Shown here: positions 34,954-47,961 of the stretch, piece by piece
Layout of the letters: every line of letters starts with the position of its first letter
Numbering within the stretch: the stretch's first letter is position 1
Assembly (NCBI RefSeq): GCF_003597395.2
Contig: NC_133770.1
Location: 206,231,093 to 206,295,092, forward strand
Direction of reading: 5' to 3'
Source: Chelonoidis abingdonii
Taxonomy: Eukaryota; Chordata; Testudines; Testudinidae
Length of the DNA stretch: 64,000 bases
Program-made: the position numbers and the translations under genes
The notes under the pieces: model-generated
Told to the model about the DNA's origin: nothing
What the model saw: only the letters and a program-made list of their open reading frames with translations
Database searches by the model: none

Positions 34954-37498
34954 GCTGATTCACTTTAGCTTTCCTGAGTGGCCCCGTGTAGTTGTGCCTT
35001 TTGGAGCAACTTATGCTGCAAAGTGCACCGGTGCATGGGCAGCTGGTCTTCAAGTTCATCATTAAGGCCCCATCTTAATAGGCAAAAAAGGTCTGTTTGT
35101 TCTGTTAGCTCAGTGAGGATTAGCTTAATGCTCAGTTGACCTCCCATCCCACCCAGGCAACACCATAGCCAGGAAAGGGATTATCCTGAGTCTTAATGGG
35201 CATTTTCAAAATGTTAAGACTACACGTTTGAAAGACTTATCCTTTCTGTCCATCAAGACACAGCCTAGGGGTAAAGAGGGGTGGCAGGCTGGCTAGCTAA
35301 GTACTCGTATTCAAACAAGGAAGGGCAAGGGGCAACATTATCAATGCAATCAGTCAAGACACCAACGCTGTTTAGTAATTGTTCCAAATAGGCTTGTTCA
35401 GCATCCCTTACTTCTTCAGTTGGAGTGGTTATGGAGTTGTATGACATAGCATAATAAGACTTTTATGCAGCACAGCTAGTGCATCAGACTTTCACCACTG
35501 GAGTTCTGGCTTTAAGTCTTAACTTAGGTGACAAGTAAAGAAAACTTCTGATATCTCAGGGACATAACCTGATATCACAAAAGCATAATCTCACTTGGTA
35601 CACAGTAAGCTTCCCTCAAGAGATTCAGTACTGAACTAGCAAGGGTGCTGCAGGAGAGGATTACGGTGCTCTGGAAAACCATTTTGGGGAAGCATGCATA
35701 GTGCTGACAGTCTGCAGGGCCAAAACCAGTGCTAGAAATCAAATTCACTATTTGAAAAGTTTGTTTCAGAGTTGGTGTAAATTCTTTTGATCAATCAGAT
35801 TTCCAATGCTTTCAAATGGTGAATGTAATTCATTCTGTTCTATACGGCCGCCAACCATCAAAACGGCAATTTCCTATAATTTTTAAAAATAACATATTTG
35901 ATGCTACTAAAGTAAGTCAGTGATTTACTTCAGTTTACAATTCAGAGATAATCACTGGAATTGCATGGAAACATTTTAGTAAGAACTGAATTCAGATTTA
36001 AATAGCAGGGGATTTTTCTTTATTTTCTAAATACATGATTGTGTATACATACACACAAAGACACAGGCCAGAACCTAGTTATCAAATTCCTTTTCGAAAC
36101 AGTAGGCCAGGTCCTCAGCTATACCAATTCATACTAGCTGGCCCATGGATTTTAAACTAACTTTCTAAAAGGAGTTTGACAACATAAAAAAAAAAAAAAA
36201 GATCAGTAACAGCTGAAGACACACTATCACTATTATTGTAAATCCCAAGCTATTATTAATGTTATAATAGCCCCTAGGAGCCTCAGTGAAGCTCAAGCTC
36301 CATTATATTGATCAGATGCAAAACCACGTCCATGATATAATGACTATATTTTGCTCCATCATCTCCATTCCAATTCCTACAGGAATTCTGCTTCTACTTC
36401 TGCTTCCACTTGCACGACTGTGCTGTTATGCTAGTCTCAGAAGCAAAAGAAAACATTGTTTTAAAAAATACGTTGCTGTGTTTTAAAGATTTCCAACTAC
36501 TTATGCCTCACATGATTGAAGCCCAGGCAACACTGACTAGGGAAGAGGGAAACCATATCCCTTTGCTTCCGTCCTCTCCACTCTGCTTAGATTTGTTCTC
36601 GACTGGAAGAGCAGAGAAAGACAATGCCATTTCAATACACAGTGAATATAGAACATATTTTCACTGCTCAACACACTGCATAGAACAGTAAAGTCAGTTA
36701 GCGAGTCTCATGATAGATTTATCTACTCCTCCTTCTTTATCCCTTGCTAACTTCTTCTCTTCTGCCAGTGTTTGGCAAACACCACCAACAGACCAGTTTA
36801 ACAAAAAATGGAAATGAGAGAGAAAAACAGCAGCAGTAGGTTAAATAGTGAGTGGATTTAAATCCTGTAATAATATTTACATACTGTACAATTGTTAAAG
36901 CCAATTCTCAGTGGGTCATACTCAAACAAGAAGTGAAACCGTATTTTTCCAATACTGATATCTTTGTAACGTCTTAATTCAAAATATATTTAAAAAGTAA
37001 ATGTTGCCTGGTTCCACACCCAGCCCCCACACATCCCATTTCCTTCCCCTGAGTATCGTCTGTTTCTTTGGTTGTGTGCTGTTCCCTTGGTGATAAATAT
37101 GCAGTGAGAGCCAATTGATTGTATTCTCAGAAAGATCAGAGTTGTGGGCAGTACCTCCTGTGACAGTCATTTGCACGTGATGTCCAAAAAAGGAGTAAAT
37201 ACTTAGCTAAGATGTTTTTAAATCTATAACAGGAACAGCTACAGTGAAAGACCGTATGTTTATACTTTTGAAAAATGTAAGAAATTAATTGCGTGGCTGT
37301 GGTTTAATTTACCTTGGCGCAAGGATCAGTTCTCTTGTTGGTAGTTTCAGCAGAGGGCAAGGAGAGTTTAAGGACAGAGGGACTGAACTACCCTAACATC
37401 CACTCTTTGTGGTGCCTGCAGAAGTTGCCTTATGGGTTCTATGGATAAAGAGATGACAAAGCTACGACTGTCAATCGTGCAGCTTTCAAGAGCACTAT
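34954..37498. other. Long unclassified stretch
   Basis: No gene or defined element was seen. A15 occurs near 36,187. Confidence 0.45.
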
Positions 37499-37622
37499 GG
37501 CCCCGATCCAGCAAGGTATTTACACACTTGCCTAAATTCATGTATGTGAATAACCCTACTGAAGCCAGTGGCAGTACTCAAGTGGATAGGCACATGCTTG
37601 AATACTTTGCTGAATCAAGGCC
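37499..37622. repeat. Palindromic MITE-like repeat
   Basis: Starts 'ggccccgatccagcaagg' and ends 'ctttgctgaatcaaggcc', which are imperfectly inverted. The centre 'actgaagccagtggcagt' is also near-palindromic. A related piece lies at 44,236. The 69-codon frame across it is not a gene. Confidence 0.6.
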
Positions 37623-39035
37623 TATATCCACTATATTTTAATATCCTTACATTTATATTATAGTAGTGATTTAGTTGGAAGGATTGGTATACATTTTATA
37701 AAATACCACAAAGGATTTTAAAGATGTGCTGAAGCGACTGAAATTATTAGAACGTAAACATATACAAACTGCCTACAGTTTATACATATATCTCTACAGT
37801 ACTGTAATCCTGCTTACTTCTTCATTCTCCTGAGCAATCACACAGAGTTTTGAAGGTTACATTTTTCTGTCTCTGAAAGCAGTCTTTAATTTTTTAAGCT
37901 CTGCTTTTGTTTCTCCCTTGGGATTTCTCAGTCTGACATAAATATTTACCAGTTACACAGTCTCCTTTGTTAGATGGTAAGGTATGTATTTTTCTGTGTG
38001 ATCCTTTGTTATTTCTCTGGCTCTTGTGTAAAATTTCTCTTCTTTGTGAGCTAGTGCTGTGCCAGTGCCTGAGCATGCCGCGAATGGAGTACCAGGCCGC
38101 AGGAAATGCCACCTTTCAGATAAGACCACTTATAGGCATTAAAGATCTCGTGACATTTTTCACAAGAGAAGGTATGCAAACCGAGTTTAAAGTCAGGTGG
38201 TTACATTATGCACATCTAATTTCACCACCACCACAGCATCTAACACACAGATAGTTTCAAATGCTTCTGATACTCTTTACTACGTATCCTAAACTGTTGT
38301 GTAGCACGGCTGTACACTAAACAGCTGCTGCATTCCACCCTACTGGATAACGTCAATTATGGGTGACATGATTCCTAGTGTATGTATTGGGTGTATGTGT
38401 ACCATACAGTTTAAGATCCTTTTGATATATTAACTTGTTCAGGAAGCAGGGTTCTCTGAAATCACTAATTTCCCCCCTTTATTACAAAAAGCCCTGCACC
38501 GAGGTGACCTGTCCTTCTAGACAAGCTCCCTCCAGATCCAGTCATGCTCTTTTTGGGTTGGCTGGGGTAGGAGAATGGGTCTAGGCAAGGAAAAGGACAA
38601 GTTCCCAGAGTAACATATGAAGCATCCTCTTTCCTGCCCTGTCAAGAAAATGAGCTGTGGCATTCCAAGCCACTTGAAGTTTGGAAAATGAGACCAAGTT
38701 TCACACGAATTCCAACCATGTGCTGCCAGAGGAGCTCTTCACAGGGCCAAGTTGTTGTTCTTTTTAAAAAAATTGCTTGGGTGAAAGTCGTTTATATCAC
38801 AGTTATTTTCTTTTGGGTGAACCTGATGAGTCCAAGAAGCCATGTGGGAAATAAGCAATGCTGTAAAACAAATCCTTTGAGTGTCTCCTCATACCAAATT
38901 AAGCAGTCTCTGGTAAATCATATAGCTGAGAATATTTCAACTATGTTAGGCCTTTCAATGATTTATTCATGGATATTACTTACAGAAATCAGTCAATATT
39001 CTGTGCAACTCCTAACATCAGCAAGCACACCTAAT
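37623..39035. other. Unclassified sequence
   Basis: No element boundary was recognised. The 134-codon frame at 38,688-39,092 has no domain and runs into the hAT that follows. Confidence 0.45.
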
Positions 39036-39326
39036 CAGGGCCACCTTAGGGAAAAATGCACCCTGGGTGAACTTGTATTTTGGCACCTCTGATCCCTGCT
39101 GCCTCCCTACTCATTCCCCTGGCCCCAGCGGACTCCCCAGGCTTCTCACACACAACACACCCATCACCTCCGGGCACTGCTGCCTCTCCCTGCCCATTGC
39201 CGTGAGCTCTCTTCCACAGCCTCGCATGCCAGGCCTACCCCACTCCTTGCCTCTTGACCAGAGTGCCCCCCTGACCACAGTACCCTTGGCAGCTGCCCAC
39301 ATCAGCTACCCATAAGGCCAGCCCTG
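39036..39326. mobile_element. hAT-type element, about 291 bp
   Basis: The left 'cagggccaccttaggg' and right 'cccataaggccagccctg' are inverted ends of the CAGGGCCGGCCTTAGGG kind. The flanks cacctaat and cacatcat match 6/8. The interior is C-rich and non-coding. Confidence 0.65.
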
Positions 39327-39380
39327 CACATCATATTCCTCTCATTCATTTTATAAGCAAAATATTTGTGGTTTGGGGCC

Positions 39381-40151
39381 TGTGATGGGGTGCTCACCCC
39401 ACACTCACCCTGAAGGGCTTAATAGTGGCCAGATAGGCCAATTAACCTATCAGGCTGCAGGTTGAGAGAACTAAGGCTGAGAGGAAGGCCCTAATTACCT
39501 GTGGGGAGACAGACAGGGCCTGTATAAAGCCTAGAAGCTGAGAGCAGCTAGGGGCTGCAGAGAGTAGGTTGCAGTCACTCCCTGGGAGGAGGGAGTTGTG
39601 AGGCTGGAAAATGCTGGGCAGGGTACGGAAGAAGCTCAGGGAAGGACAGTAAGGATCAAGTGGGAACAGATCTTTGCTGCTGAAGAAAGGGACCCAGAGC
39701 TGACACCCAGAGTAGAGGATGGGCCTGGGTTCCCCAACCAGCCACTGAGGAAATGGCACTGGCTGGGCAGTAAATGGGAAGACTGCCCAAGCCTATTTGT
39801 CAGGAAAGACTTTGATACCTCCTGAAAGGGGAAACACAAACAGTGACCTGGCCGGAAAGCCGAATCACAAAGAGGCAGCTACAGCGCCCAGAGCAAGAGA
39901 GAAGCCACAGAGACAGCAGCAGCAGGGCATGTAGCAAACAGCAGAAGAAGGCCTCAGACCTAGGTTGACTGATTTTATAGTGACAGTCCTGATATTTGGG
40001 AATTTTTTCTTATAGAGGCACCAATAATCCTGCACTCCCAGTCCCGATTTTTTCACACTTTCTATCTGGTCACCCTACTCAGACCTGTATGGAGCTAATT
40101 CCCAGAGGGGCCAGAAGGAGGCACCACCTGTGGTAAGTGGACCCCATGACA
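39381..40151 (+). mobile_element. Solo LTR, 771 bp including a nested hAT, perfect 5-bp TSD
   Basis: Starts 'tgtgatggggtgctc' and ends 'ggaccccatgaca', with inverted termini. The 5-mer gggcc flanks it exactly at 39,376-39,380 and 40,152-40,156. 'ggcctgtataaagcc' near 39,518 is a good TATA-containing promoter core in plus orientation. No internal retroelement genes adjoin. A 117-bp hAT at 39,961-40,077 interrupts it, so the original LTR was about 646 bp. Confidence 0.85.
39961..40077 (+). mobile_element. 117-bp hAT-type MITE nested in the LTR
   Basis: The ends 'taggttgactga' and 'tctggtcaccct(a)' are inverted. The 8-mer ctcagacc flanks it exactly (39,953-39,960; 40,078-40,085). It shares 'gattttatag', 'ttcttata' and 'attttttca' blocks with the copy at 47,324-47,448, in the same order. 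Confidence 0.85.
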
Positions 40152-40589
40152 GGGCCTAAAGAGCTTCACATTTCCATACAACCTGGGAGGCCACCATTTT
40201 TTCACTAAGGGTGACATAACATCTATGATGGGAGCTTTAGAAATGTGTGCAATCATCATCATCATCCTCTACAGAGCCTCAACACCATTCCTCAATTTGT
40301 AGGAGAGGCCAATGTCAAGCACATGGTCTCTACAGTACTCTCAAAGAAAGCTGAGGACTGGGAATCAAGCTTTGGAATCCAGTATTTCCATTTTTTTGAA
40401 ATTTTCAGCGTTCTAAAGAAAAATGTAACCAATTAGATTTGAGGTGGGAAGAGGGAAGGGTAGCTAAATTTATTATTTCCTACAGTCTGATGTCAAGGGA
40501 AGAATAAATATTGTTCAATTCTATATTTACTCCCCTAAATATGACCACTCAAAATGAAAATATCAATGCAATCTGAACCACAAATGATC

Positions 40590-40680
40590 GGGCTTGATGC
40601 AGTAATTACTGGAAGAAATTCTATGGTCTGTCTTTTATAGATGATCACAATGGTCACATTCTGGCCTTAATCTGTGAATC
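40590..40680 (+). mobile_element. CR1 LINE 3'-end fragment
   Basis: The blocks 'gaaattctatggtctgtc', 'gatgatcacaatggtcac' and 'ctggccttaatctgtgaatc' are the CR1 tail, diverged. Confidence 0.75.
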
Positions 40681-40960
40681 GCTTAGAGCCTACAAGGGAA
40701 AAAGTCCTAAATCACATTAATCTATGAACCCAGAGAGATCAAGAAGATAAATATTTTATTTTCCAACAAAATTAACACTAAACATGATAGCAACATAATT
40801 CAATTTTGATTTACCTTTGGCAAAAACAACCTCTTCCAAAATTCTCCTGGTCTGGACAGTTTTTAAATTTGCAGGCGACTGGCAGGCACATAAATTAGAG
40901 TGGATGGAAGAAAGTGATATTTTAGGAATGAGTCTAATAGTGTTGTGCAGCAGGTGCCTG

Positions 40961-41028
40961 CGCTGTGCAGGAGGTCAGATTAGATGATCATAATGGTCCC
41001 TTCTGACCGTAAAGTCTATGAGTCTATA
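40961..41028 (+). mobile_element. CR1 LINE extreme 3' end
   Basis: 'caggaggtcagattagatga', 'cataatggtcccttctgac' and the tail 'tctatgagtctata' mark the 3' terminus of a short CR1 copy. Confidence 0.85.
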
Positions 41029-43639
41029 ATATCTAATTTGTTATTTTAACATCTAGGAACAGCATCTGAAAGCCTCTCCAAATTCTTATTTAATGGCCAA
41101 ACTAAAATCATAGTATTCTGTTGCCAACAAATAGCTGAGTACTTGTATGCAAGAAAAAGTAGATTGTGATGTAGGTACCACAGGTTTTGACTTCTGTTCA
41201 GATGTTTACATTACAAATGTAGTAGCTGCTAGAGACAAAGGGGTTCACAGATTACAGTATCCTGCGTCCTGCTACACCTCCAATTTAGTTCCTCCTGCCC
41301 CCATGTCTACACAGGAGAACCAGGAGTGTGGCGCCTGCTCACAGCACTTGGTCACCTACATCAGATGGAGAGACAGAGTGAAGCTGACATGATTCCTATT
41401 CGTTTCACTCTACTATGCCTCTTGGGAGGGACACAGTGCAGGAACAGCATAGTGATAAATTTTTCTGTTGTCAGAAATGATCCCAAAGAAGCCAAGTGGA
41501 AGAAGAAATTAGTATTTCTCTGCTCTACCTCTCCACCTTACATCCATGCTGCTCCCTGACTCCCTTCATCTCAACAAAAGCAGCAGCACAAAAATAACCT
41601 GCACAATGTGTAACTTTAGCTAGGGCTATCTCAGCAGCTAAATATTTTAGCCACTTAGTTCATCACTAATTCCAATATCCACACAAAAAAAGTGTACTCA
41701 CTGACCCAAGAAAATTACAAAATGAATGGCCTTTCCAAATACTTTACCTCATACACTTCCCAATTTCTTCCCTCCCAGCTCCAAATTACCTTCCTGATTT
41801 CTCCATTACCTCCTAGCCCTTTGCTATAAAACAAGTTCATAAGCCATTTGTTCTCTCTCCACTGACAACCCTTTTATAGGAGAGGCACGTTGGCTGTGCT
41901 TCCTTCTTGCAGCAGATGGTAGTTATGTCAACCATAAACCTCCTGGGAGACCCTGAGGTGGTCATCTGCCAGATAATCAAAACATGAGACAATGCCTTTT
42001 GGGTGCACAGGGGGAGTGCGCGCAGCTGGAAGGAACCCCTCCCGCAGAACTGGTTACAACAGACAATATTTCCATACATACGTGCCCACATGATACGCGC
42101 ACTGATAGAGTTTCTCTCTCTCTCACATACACACACAGCATGTTCATAATGATGAGTCTGTCTCTGAACCTAAGTAAAGTTTCATTTAAGTTCTTTTAAA
42201 AAAGCAACACATTTGAGCTCAATAGCTTTTCTGGGAACTATGGGGACCTAAAGACATAGATTGTGTCCTCAACTCAAACTAAAATCTTGAGAGCTACACA
42301 GCCATACTCACTCAACACTACCAAGAACTTTAACGGGAATTGCGTGACTAACTCCCCATGGGACTCTGCAAATACAGAAGTTAGCTTGAAGAGTCAGCCA
42401 AGGAAGTCATTTAACTCTTGTAGAATTTCTTGATTTGATTGCAAAGGCACGACAAGATGCACATGTTGGCAAATGCTTTCAGGATGCAGATGAGAACACT
42501 ATATTTATGTCAGCTATAATACAAAATACATTGATGTTTAATATGTCAGGCAATGATGAAGTCAAAGACATAAAGGAAATGAGGTACTGTCTTTGCTGTA
42601 GTTAAATACAAGGCTCAATCGTGCTATTCGCTTTTTGATGGGAACTAAGGGTGCTCTGCGCCTCTCAAGAGGCACTTAGCATTTTATATAATTGGGCCCT
42701 TAGTAAAGAAAAAAGCAAAGACTTAACCATGTATTAAATCGTTTAATGAGCACACTCTGGCACCTTCTATATTGAGGAAACACTGATAGAGTTTCAGATC
42801 TTCCTGGAAGGCTGGATCTGTCAGTGCTGTGAAAGTTCATCTGTTGTGAGCAACAGCTGTTCAGGAGTGCAAGGAACTTAGGGGAAAGGCCTCCTTGTAT
42901 TTTATATGCATTACTATGTAAATCCAGTTCTAGTTTGTCCTGCAAATCAAACCATGCTGAAATAATTCACTTGATATATTTACAGTGTCTTATAGTCAAG
43001 TAGTTGTCTGCTTGTGCGCTAGATAAAGAAGTGCAAATAGAACATTATCTAGACAAGCACACCAGACATTGACTGGGCATATCTGCTGTAGGGTATTCCT
43101 GGAACCATTGTTAGTAACATAGGAAACTATGTTTTCCTGCAATACAGTAATGGCAGCCTCCAAAAATAAGACTTATATGAGTAAGCTTCTTGTGACATAA
43201 GAGAAGGTTTGCATTTATTTACCCTTGGTTATGTTTGATCATCTACTGGAGAAATCCACTTCAGCAAATTGACAAAGACAAATAAATCATATTATACCCA
43301 TTTTATCCAGAACTAATCTTTACTGCAAGAAATCACAAAAACCTCTACTAAAGGACTGTCCTTGGGCTCTCTATATCTGAAAAAGCCACAAGTTGGCTGA
43401 TCTTTATTCCATCAGTTTTGATATTTGGTTTAAGCAATAATGCTTTTATATGGAACAATAAAAATATAAACCTTGTTTATCATCATTAATTGTACTAAGG
43501 TAACACTTAAAAGCCATAACTGAGATCAAGGTCCTGTTTTGCTAGGTACTGAACCAATGTATAATAAAATAAAGTCAGTGTCCCAAAGAATCTGCAATCC
43601 AAATAGGCAAAACAAAAACATGGTGGGAGAAATTAAGTA
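41029..43639. other. Long unclassified stretch
   Basis: AT-rich text with short CT/CA runs near 42,112-42,136. No gene or defined element was recognised. Confidence 0.45.
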
Positions 43640-43775
43640 TTATCATCTCCATTTTTATAGACCAGGAACTAAGGAACAGAGAGATTAAATGACATGCCCA
43701 AAGCTGGCATTTCTCCTGAGTCCCAGTTCAGTGTTTTAACCACAAGACCATCCTTCTTCTCTTGATAGATCATCC
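43640..43775 (-). repeat. MIR-type SINE fragment, minus strand
   Basis: The reverse-complement MIR blocks are in order: 'tatcatctccatttttatag', 'ggaacagagagattaaatga', 'catgcccaaagctgg' and 'ttttaaccacaagacca'. Confidence 0.6.
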
Positions 43776-43925
43776 ACTTGAATAAACACCATTTTCTACA
43801 TTATACAGCTAGGAAGTGGTCAAACTAGTACAAGTAATTCAGCAAAGCTTTCACTCAAGTCAATGGGTAAACTGCTGGAGTCAGGAATCAGGACTGCAGA
43901 AATGGATCCTGCTGTAGTCCTAGCA

Positions 43926-44221
43926 CAAGGGTCCCCAATGCGGTGCCCACGGGTGCCATGGCGCCCACCAGGGTGTCTAAGTGCGCCCGCGTACTGGCCG
44001 GTGGATGAGCATCCGCCGAAATGCCGCCAAGAAGCAGTGTCATCCAGAGGCATTGCCGCCGAAATGCTGCCTGATGGCGACGCCTCTGGATGACGCTGCT
44101 TCTCCGCAGCATTTCGGCAGCGACGCCTATTGACATTGCCACTTGGCGGCATTTCGGCGGATGCTCGTCCACTGCCACGGTCCTCCGGCACCTGCCAGAC
44201 GAAAAGGGTTGGGGACCACTG
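43926..44221. mobile_element. hAT-type MITE, 296 bp, GC-rich
   Basis: The ends 'caagggtccccaatgcgg' and 'ttggggaccactg' are inverted (CAGGGGTCCCCAA type). The flanks tcctagca (43,918-43,925) and tcctagct (44,222-44,229) match 7/8. The interior holds repeated 'gccgaaatgc' and 'gcatttcggc' motifs in both orientations and many CpGs. The 76-123 codon frames on both strands are compositional. Confidence 0.8.
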
Positions 44222-44235
44222 TCCTAGCTAATCTA

Positions 44236-44329
44236 GGCCCCAGTTCAGGAAAGCACTCAAGGATGTGCTTAACTGTAGGTACTGAAGTCAATGGGACTTA
44301 CATACTTGCTTAAATGCTCTCCTGAATCA
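44236..44329. repeat. Palindromic MITE-like repeat fragment
   Basis: 'ggccccagttcaggaaagc', 'actgaagtcaatgggact' and 'gctctcctgaatca' follow the design of the repeat at 37,499. Confidence 0.5.
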
Positions 44330-44389
44330 ATAACTACCACCTTGGGTACTACTGACTAAAATTTACTTCAAATTTTAACTTTTGAAAAG

Positions 44390-44565
44390 GAAGAAGGAGG
44401 AGGATACTCCAGTGGTTAAGCACCCCCCGCGTAGGGCTTGGGAGACTCAGCTTCAATTTCCTGTTCTGCTGAAGACCTCCAGTATAAGCTTTAATAAGTC
44501 ACTTAGTCTCTGTTCCCCATCGGTAAAATTAGTAGACTACTACTTCCTTATACATTCAATATTGT
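44390..44565 (+). repeat. MIR/CORE-type SINE, degraded
   Basis: An A-box-like 'ccagtggttaagcac', a B-box-like 'cttcaatttcctgttct', then 'taataagtcacttag' and 'ccccatcggtaaaatt' follow MIR order. Confidence 0.6.
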
Positions 44566-46869
44566 GAAGTGGTGAGGAAATGGAGGCCAAATTAGTAAAA
44601 CACATCAGACAGCAGAAAGGCAGGCAAAACTTGAAGTGGCAATGACTGCTAGTTTTAAGCCACAGAAGAAATCTACACACATCTTCTCGACACTTGAAAT
44701 TCAAGCTTGTATTTAATAAATACCACACCAGTCTGCCAAACACACTGATGTTAAAAAAAGAACCAAAAGGACAGGTTAAAAAAAATGACTATTAGTAGGT
44801 GCCCAAATTGACCTACCTTAAAAAGTGTCATTTTGATAGGGCAGAACGTTCAGAACTTCTGAAAATCAGGCTCCTTGAGGCACTCTATGTTGGGCACCCA
44901 AAAATCAAGGCACACAAAATCACTACTCACTTTTAAAATTTAGGTCAAATTCCATAGTGCTTTTCCATTGATATTTATTTAGCTCTCAGATGAACCAATC
45001 CTACTGTAAATGCCAAGTGACTCTCTTCTTGTGTTCTAAAAATCACCTCTGATGCCACTCTTTTTTATTTAAGTATAGATCAACCATATTGTTTTCCCAC
45101 ATCCGGCAGGCTCTTCCACAGGGAGTCATTCCTGCTGCTAACAGTCATACATGCTCCCCTTTACCTCTCGGCATCTCAGAAACAATATTCCACACGCACA
45201 AAACACAAATATAGTAGGAGAGTGGTGCAGTGGAAACAATATCCAAAGATAATCAGGTAAACCCTTCTTCTCAGAAAGTAGCACAGAGTATTCTGCCCTA
45301 ATTCAGAGTCACTTAAGATACCAAAACCAAAGAGACTAGTGCTTTTTCTGGTCTCAGTGGACAATTTGGTGTGTAACTATTTGTTTATGTAAAGCAATAG
45401 TATAGAGACAAGGGACTAAATTCTGTTCTCAGTTACATCCAAACAACTCCATTAAAATCAGCTCTTCTGCACTACTAACGTAAGGAAGGTGAGCAGGACA
45501 TAGCAAGCTGACGCTCTCTTTTCAAATGTAGTTCAGTCAGAGGTTTTGGATAGCACTGCAATGCCAAACAATTCACCAACCACCTGGATATTTTTATTTT
45601 TTGACACTCAATTTTTTTTTATCGATAACTTTTCACTAATAAATAATATTAATAAATAATATCCACGCCATCCTCTAAAACCATTCTGATATATTTGTTT
45701 CTGTGCTTATGTGTATTATTTTAAAATTAAAGCACTGCGAATACCATATCACTTTTGTTTAAAATAAGCATGGTAGCAGTTCAGCTTTAACAATACTTTC
45801 TCTTATCAATTCATTAAAGGCCACAAGAGGGAAAATACACTTTGCAGAAAAGGGTCTGAAATTACTATTTTTATGGTCAAGAATTAGGCTATTTTGTTTC
45901 TTTTATATGTGCAGATCCTTGTTCTCTTTTCTTCTACAATTGTCTATAAATGTATGGACAACAGACAACCATGTCTCTGGTTTGTGTTTCTTGTTGTCCT
46001 CACCAGGATTACTACATTATGTTTACTTTTATATGTCCACAAGTTTCATGTATGGTCCCATATGTCCAGCCTAACTGGTAACCTGGAAAAAGTCTGCTGT
46101 TCGTTCTCCAGCAAAGGAAGCAGATATGCAGGTTTCAGTAGGATGGGCCCACACAAACAATTTCTGGATAGCTACGTAATTGAAGAGTCAGTTACAAACA
46201 GAAACACTGCAACCATGGGTTAGAAGAAACTGATGATATTCACACACAAAAAGCACTAGCTCCTTCATTCAGCAATAGAGTATCTTTGTATTACATGGCC
46301 ATTTACCTATCATCAATCATAATGCACAGACATATTTACTGTGGGCATAATAATTTTTTTCATCCAATATAAGTGTCAAGTTTAACAGAAGTTTGACTTA
46401 GTGGCCTTCAGTAAATAATCTTCAGATATTGTGGAATGTTTTTCTAACAGAGTCACTGCCCTCTGTGTCACTAACCTCATAGCTACTGAGGGTGGAAGAA
46501 AGTTTGACTTATTGATAAAACAACGATGGACAAACACATGAGAGAAAAGGGAAGGCTATCTTCTCCTTTGCTAACCTGCAATATGAAAATGTTTCAAGTA
46601 AATGGGGTTCTTCTTCTGTGCAGACAACAGGGGACTAGCGAATGTCACTGAGCCCTATTTTAGTATTTCTCACTGCAAGAGAGAAATCTAGTTACAGGAA
46701 ACACAAGGGAAAGAAGGAAACATCCCAGCTGCATTAACCTGCATCACAGAGCTCAAGTCCCTGACAATGCAAACCATTCCCCCAAGGTGCACCAAGACTG
46801 ATGGTAGGAGAGGCCCCTCTGCTACACAGAGCATTAACAAGACAGAATTATATATTGGCACTATTTACC
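44566..46869. other. Long unclassified stretch
   Basis: AT-rich. The 109-codon frame at 45,894-46,223 shows no recognised domain. No element ends were seen. Confidence 0.45.
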
Positions 46870-46880
46870 ACAGAAATTAA

Positions 46881-47961
46881 ATGGAGGGAATGCTGGAGAA
46901 AAACTGCAAATCATCATACAGACCAGTCAGCTTAATTTCTGTACCCAGAAAGATAATGGAGCAAATAATTAAGCAATCAATTTGCAAACATCTAGAAGAT
47001 AATAAGGTGATAGGTGACAGTCAGCATGGATTTGTCAAAAACAAATCATGTCAAACCAACCTCACAGCTTTCTTTGACAGAGTAACAAGCCTTGTGGATG
47101 GGGGGGAAGCAGTAGATATGGTATTTCTTGACTTTTGTAAAACCTTTGATACTGTCTTGCATGACCTTCTCATAAATAAACTAGGGAAATGCAACCTAGA
47201 TGGAGCTACTATAAAGTGGGTGCAAAATTGGTTGGAAAACCCTTCCCAGAGAGTAGTTATCAGTGGTTCACAGTCATGCTGGAAGGGCATAACAAGTGGG
47301 GGCCTGCAGGGATCAGTTCTGGGTAGGGTGACCAGATGTCCCGATTTTATAGTCACAAGTCACAAGTTTTGGATCTTTTTCTTATATAGGCTCCTATTAC
47401 CTCCCACACCCATCCCAATTTTTTCAAATTTGCTGTCTGATTACCTTACTTCTGGGTATGGTTCTGTTCAACATCTTCATCAGTGATTTAGATAATGACA
47501 TAGAGAGTACACTTATAAAGTTTGAGGACGATACCAAGTTGGGAGGGGTTGCAAGTATTTTGGAGGATAGGATTAAAATTCAAAATAATCTGGACAAACT
47601 GGAGAAATGGTCTGAAGTAAATAGGATGAAATTCAATAAGGACAAATGCAAAGTACTCCACTTAAGAAGCACCAAATCAGTTGCACACGTACAAAATGGG
47701 AAATGATGGCCTAGGAAGGAATACTGCAGAAAGGGATCTGGGGGCCATATGAGTCCACAGCGTAATGCTGTTGCAAAAAAAGCGAACATCATTCTGGGAT
47801 GTATTAGCAGGAGTGTTGTAAACAAGAAACGAGAAGCAATTCTTCCTCTCTACTCCATGCTGATTAGGCCTCAACTAAAGTACTGTCTCCAGATCTGGCA
47901 CCACATTTTAAGAAGGATGTGGACAAATTGGAGAGAATCCAGAAAAGGGCAACAAAAATGA
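46881..47961 (+). pseudogene. CR1 ORF2 reverse-transcriptase remnant
   Basis: The product would be the LINE ORF2 polymerase that performs target-primed reverse transcription. Visible blocks are YRPVSLISVPRKIMEQII (46,919-46,975), HGFVKNKSC (47,025-47,051), VFLDFCKTFDTV with the first catalytic Asp (47,121-47,156), GGLQGSVLG (47,299-47,325), then after the insertion MVLFNIFISDLDND (47,458-47,499) and FEDDTKLGG (47,521-47,547). The last replaces the usual FADD by FEDD. The C-terminal part continues in other frames near 47,790-47,900. The nested element, frameshifts and missing endonuclease make it non-functional. Confidence 0.85.
47324..47448 (+). mobile_element. 125-bp hAT-type MITE nested in CR1 ORF2
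   Basis: Starts 'tagggtgaccagatgtcccg' and ends 'tgtctgattacctta', an imperfect inverted pair. The flanks gttctggg (47,316-47,323) and cttctggg (47,449-47,456) match 7/8. It falls between the LGS/VLG and LFN blocks of the RT. It belongs to the same family as 39,961-40,077. Confidence 0.85.

Noticed and set aside
38688..39092. 134-codon open frame
   Set aside because: Runs across a hAT boundary at 39,036, so it cannot be one ancestral coding unit.
43820..44191. 123-codon frame with repeated short motifs
   Set aside because: Falls within a hAT MITE with 7/8 TSD; the motif repetition comes from the element's inverted gccgaaatgc units.
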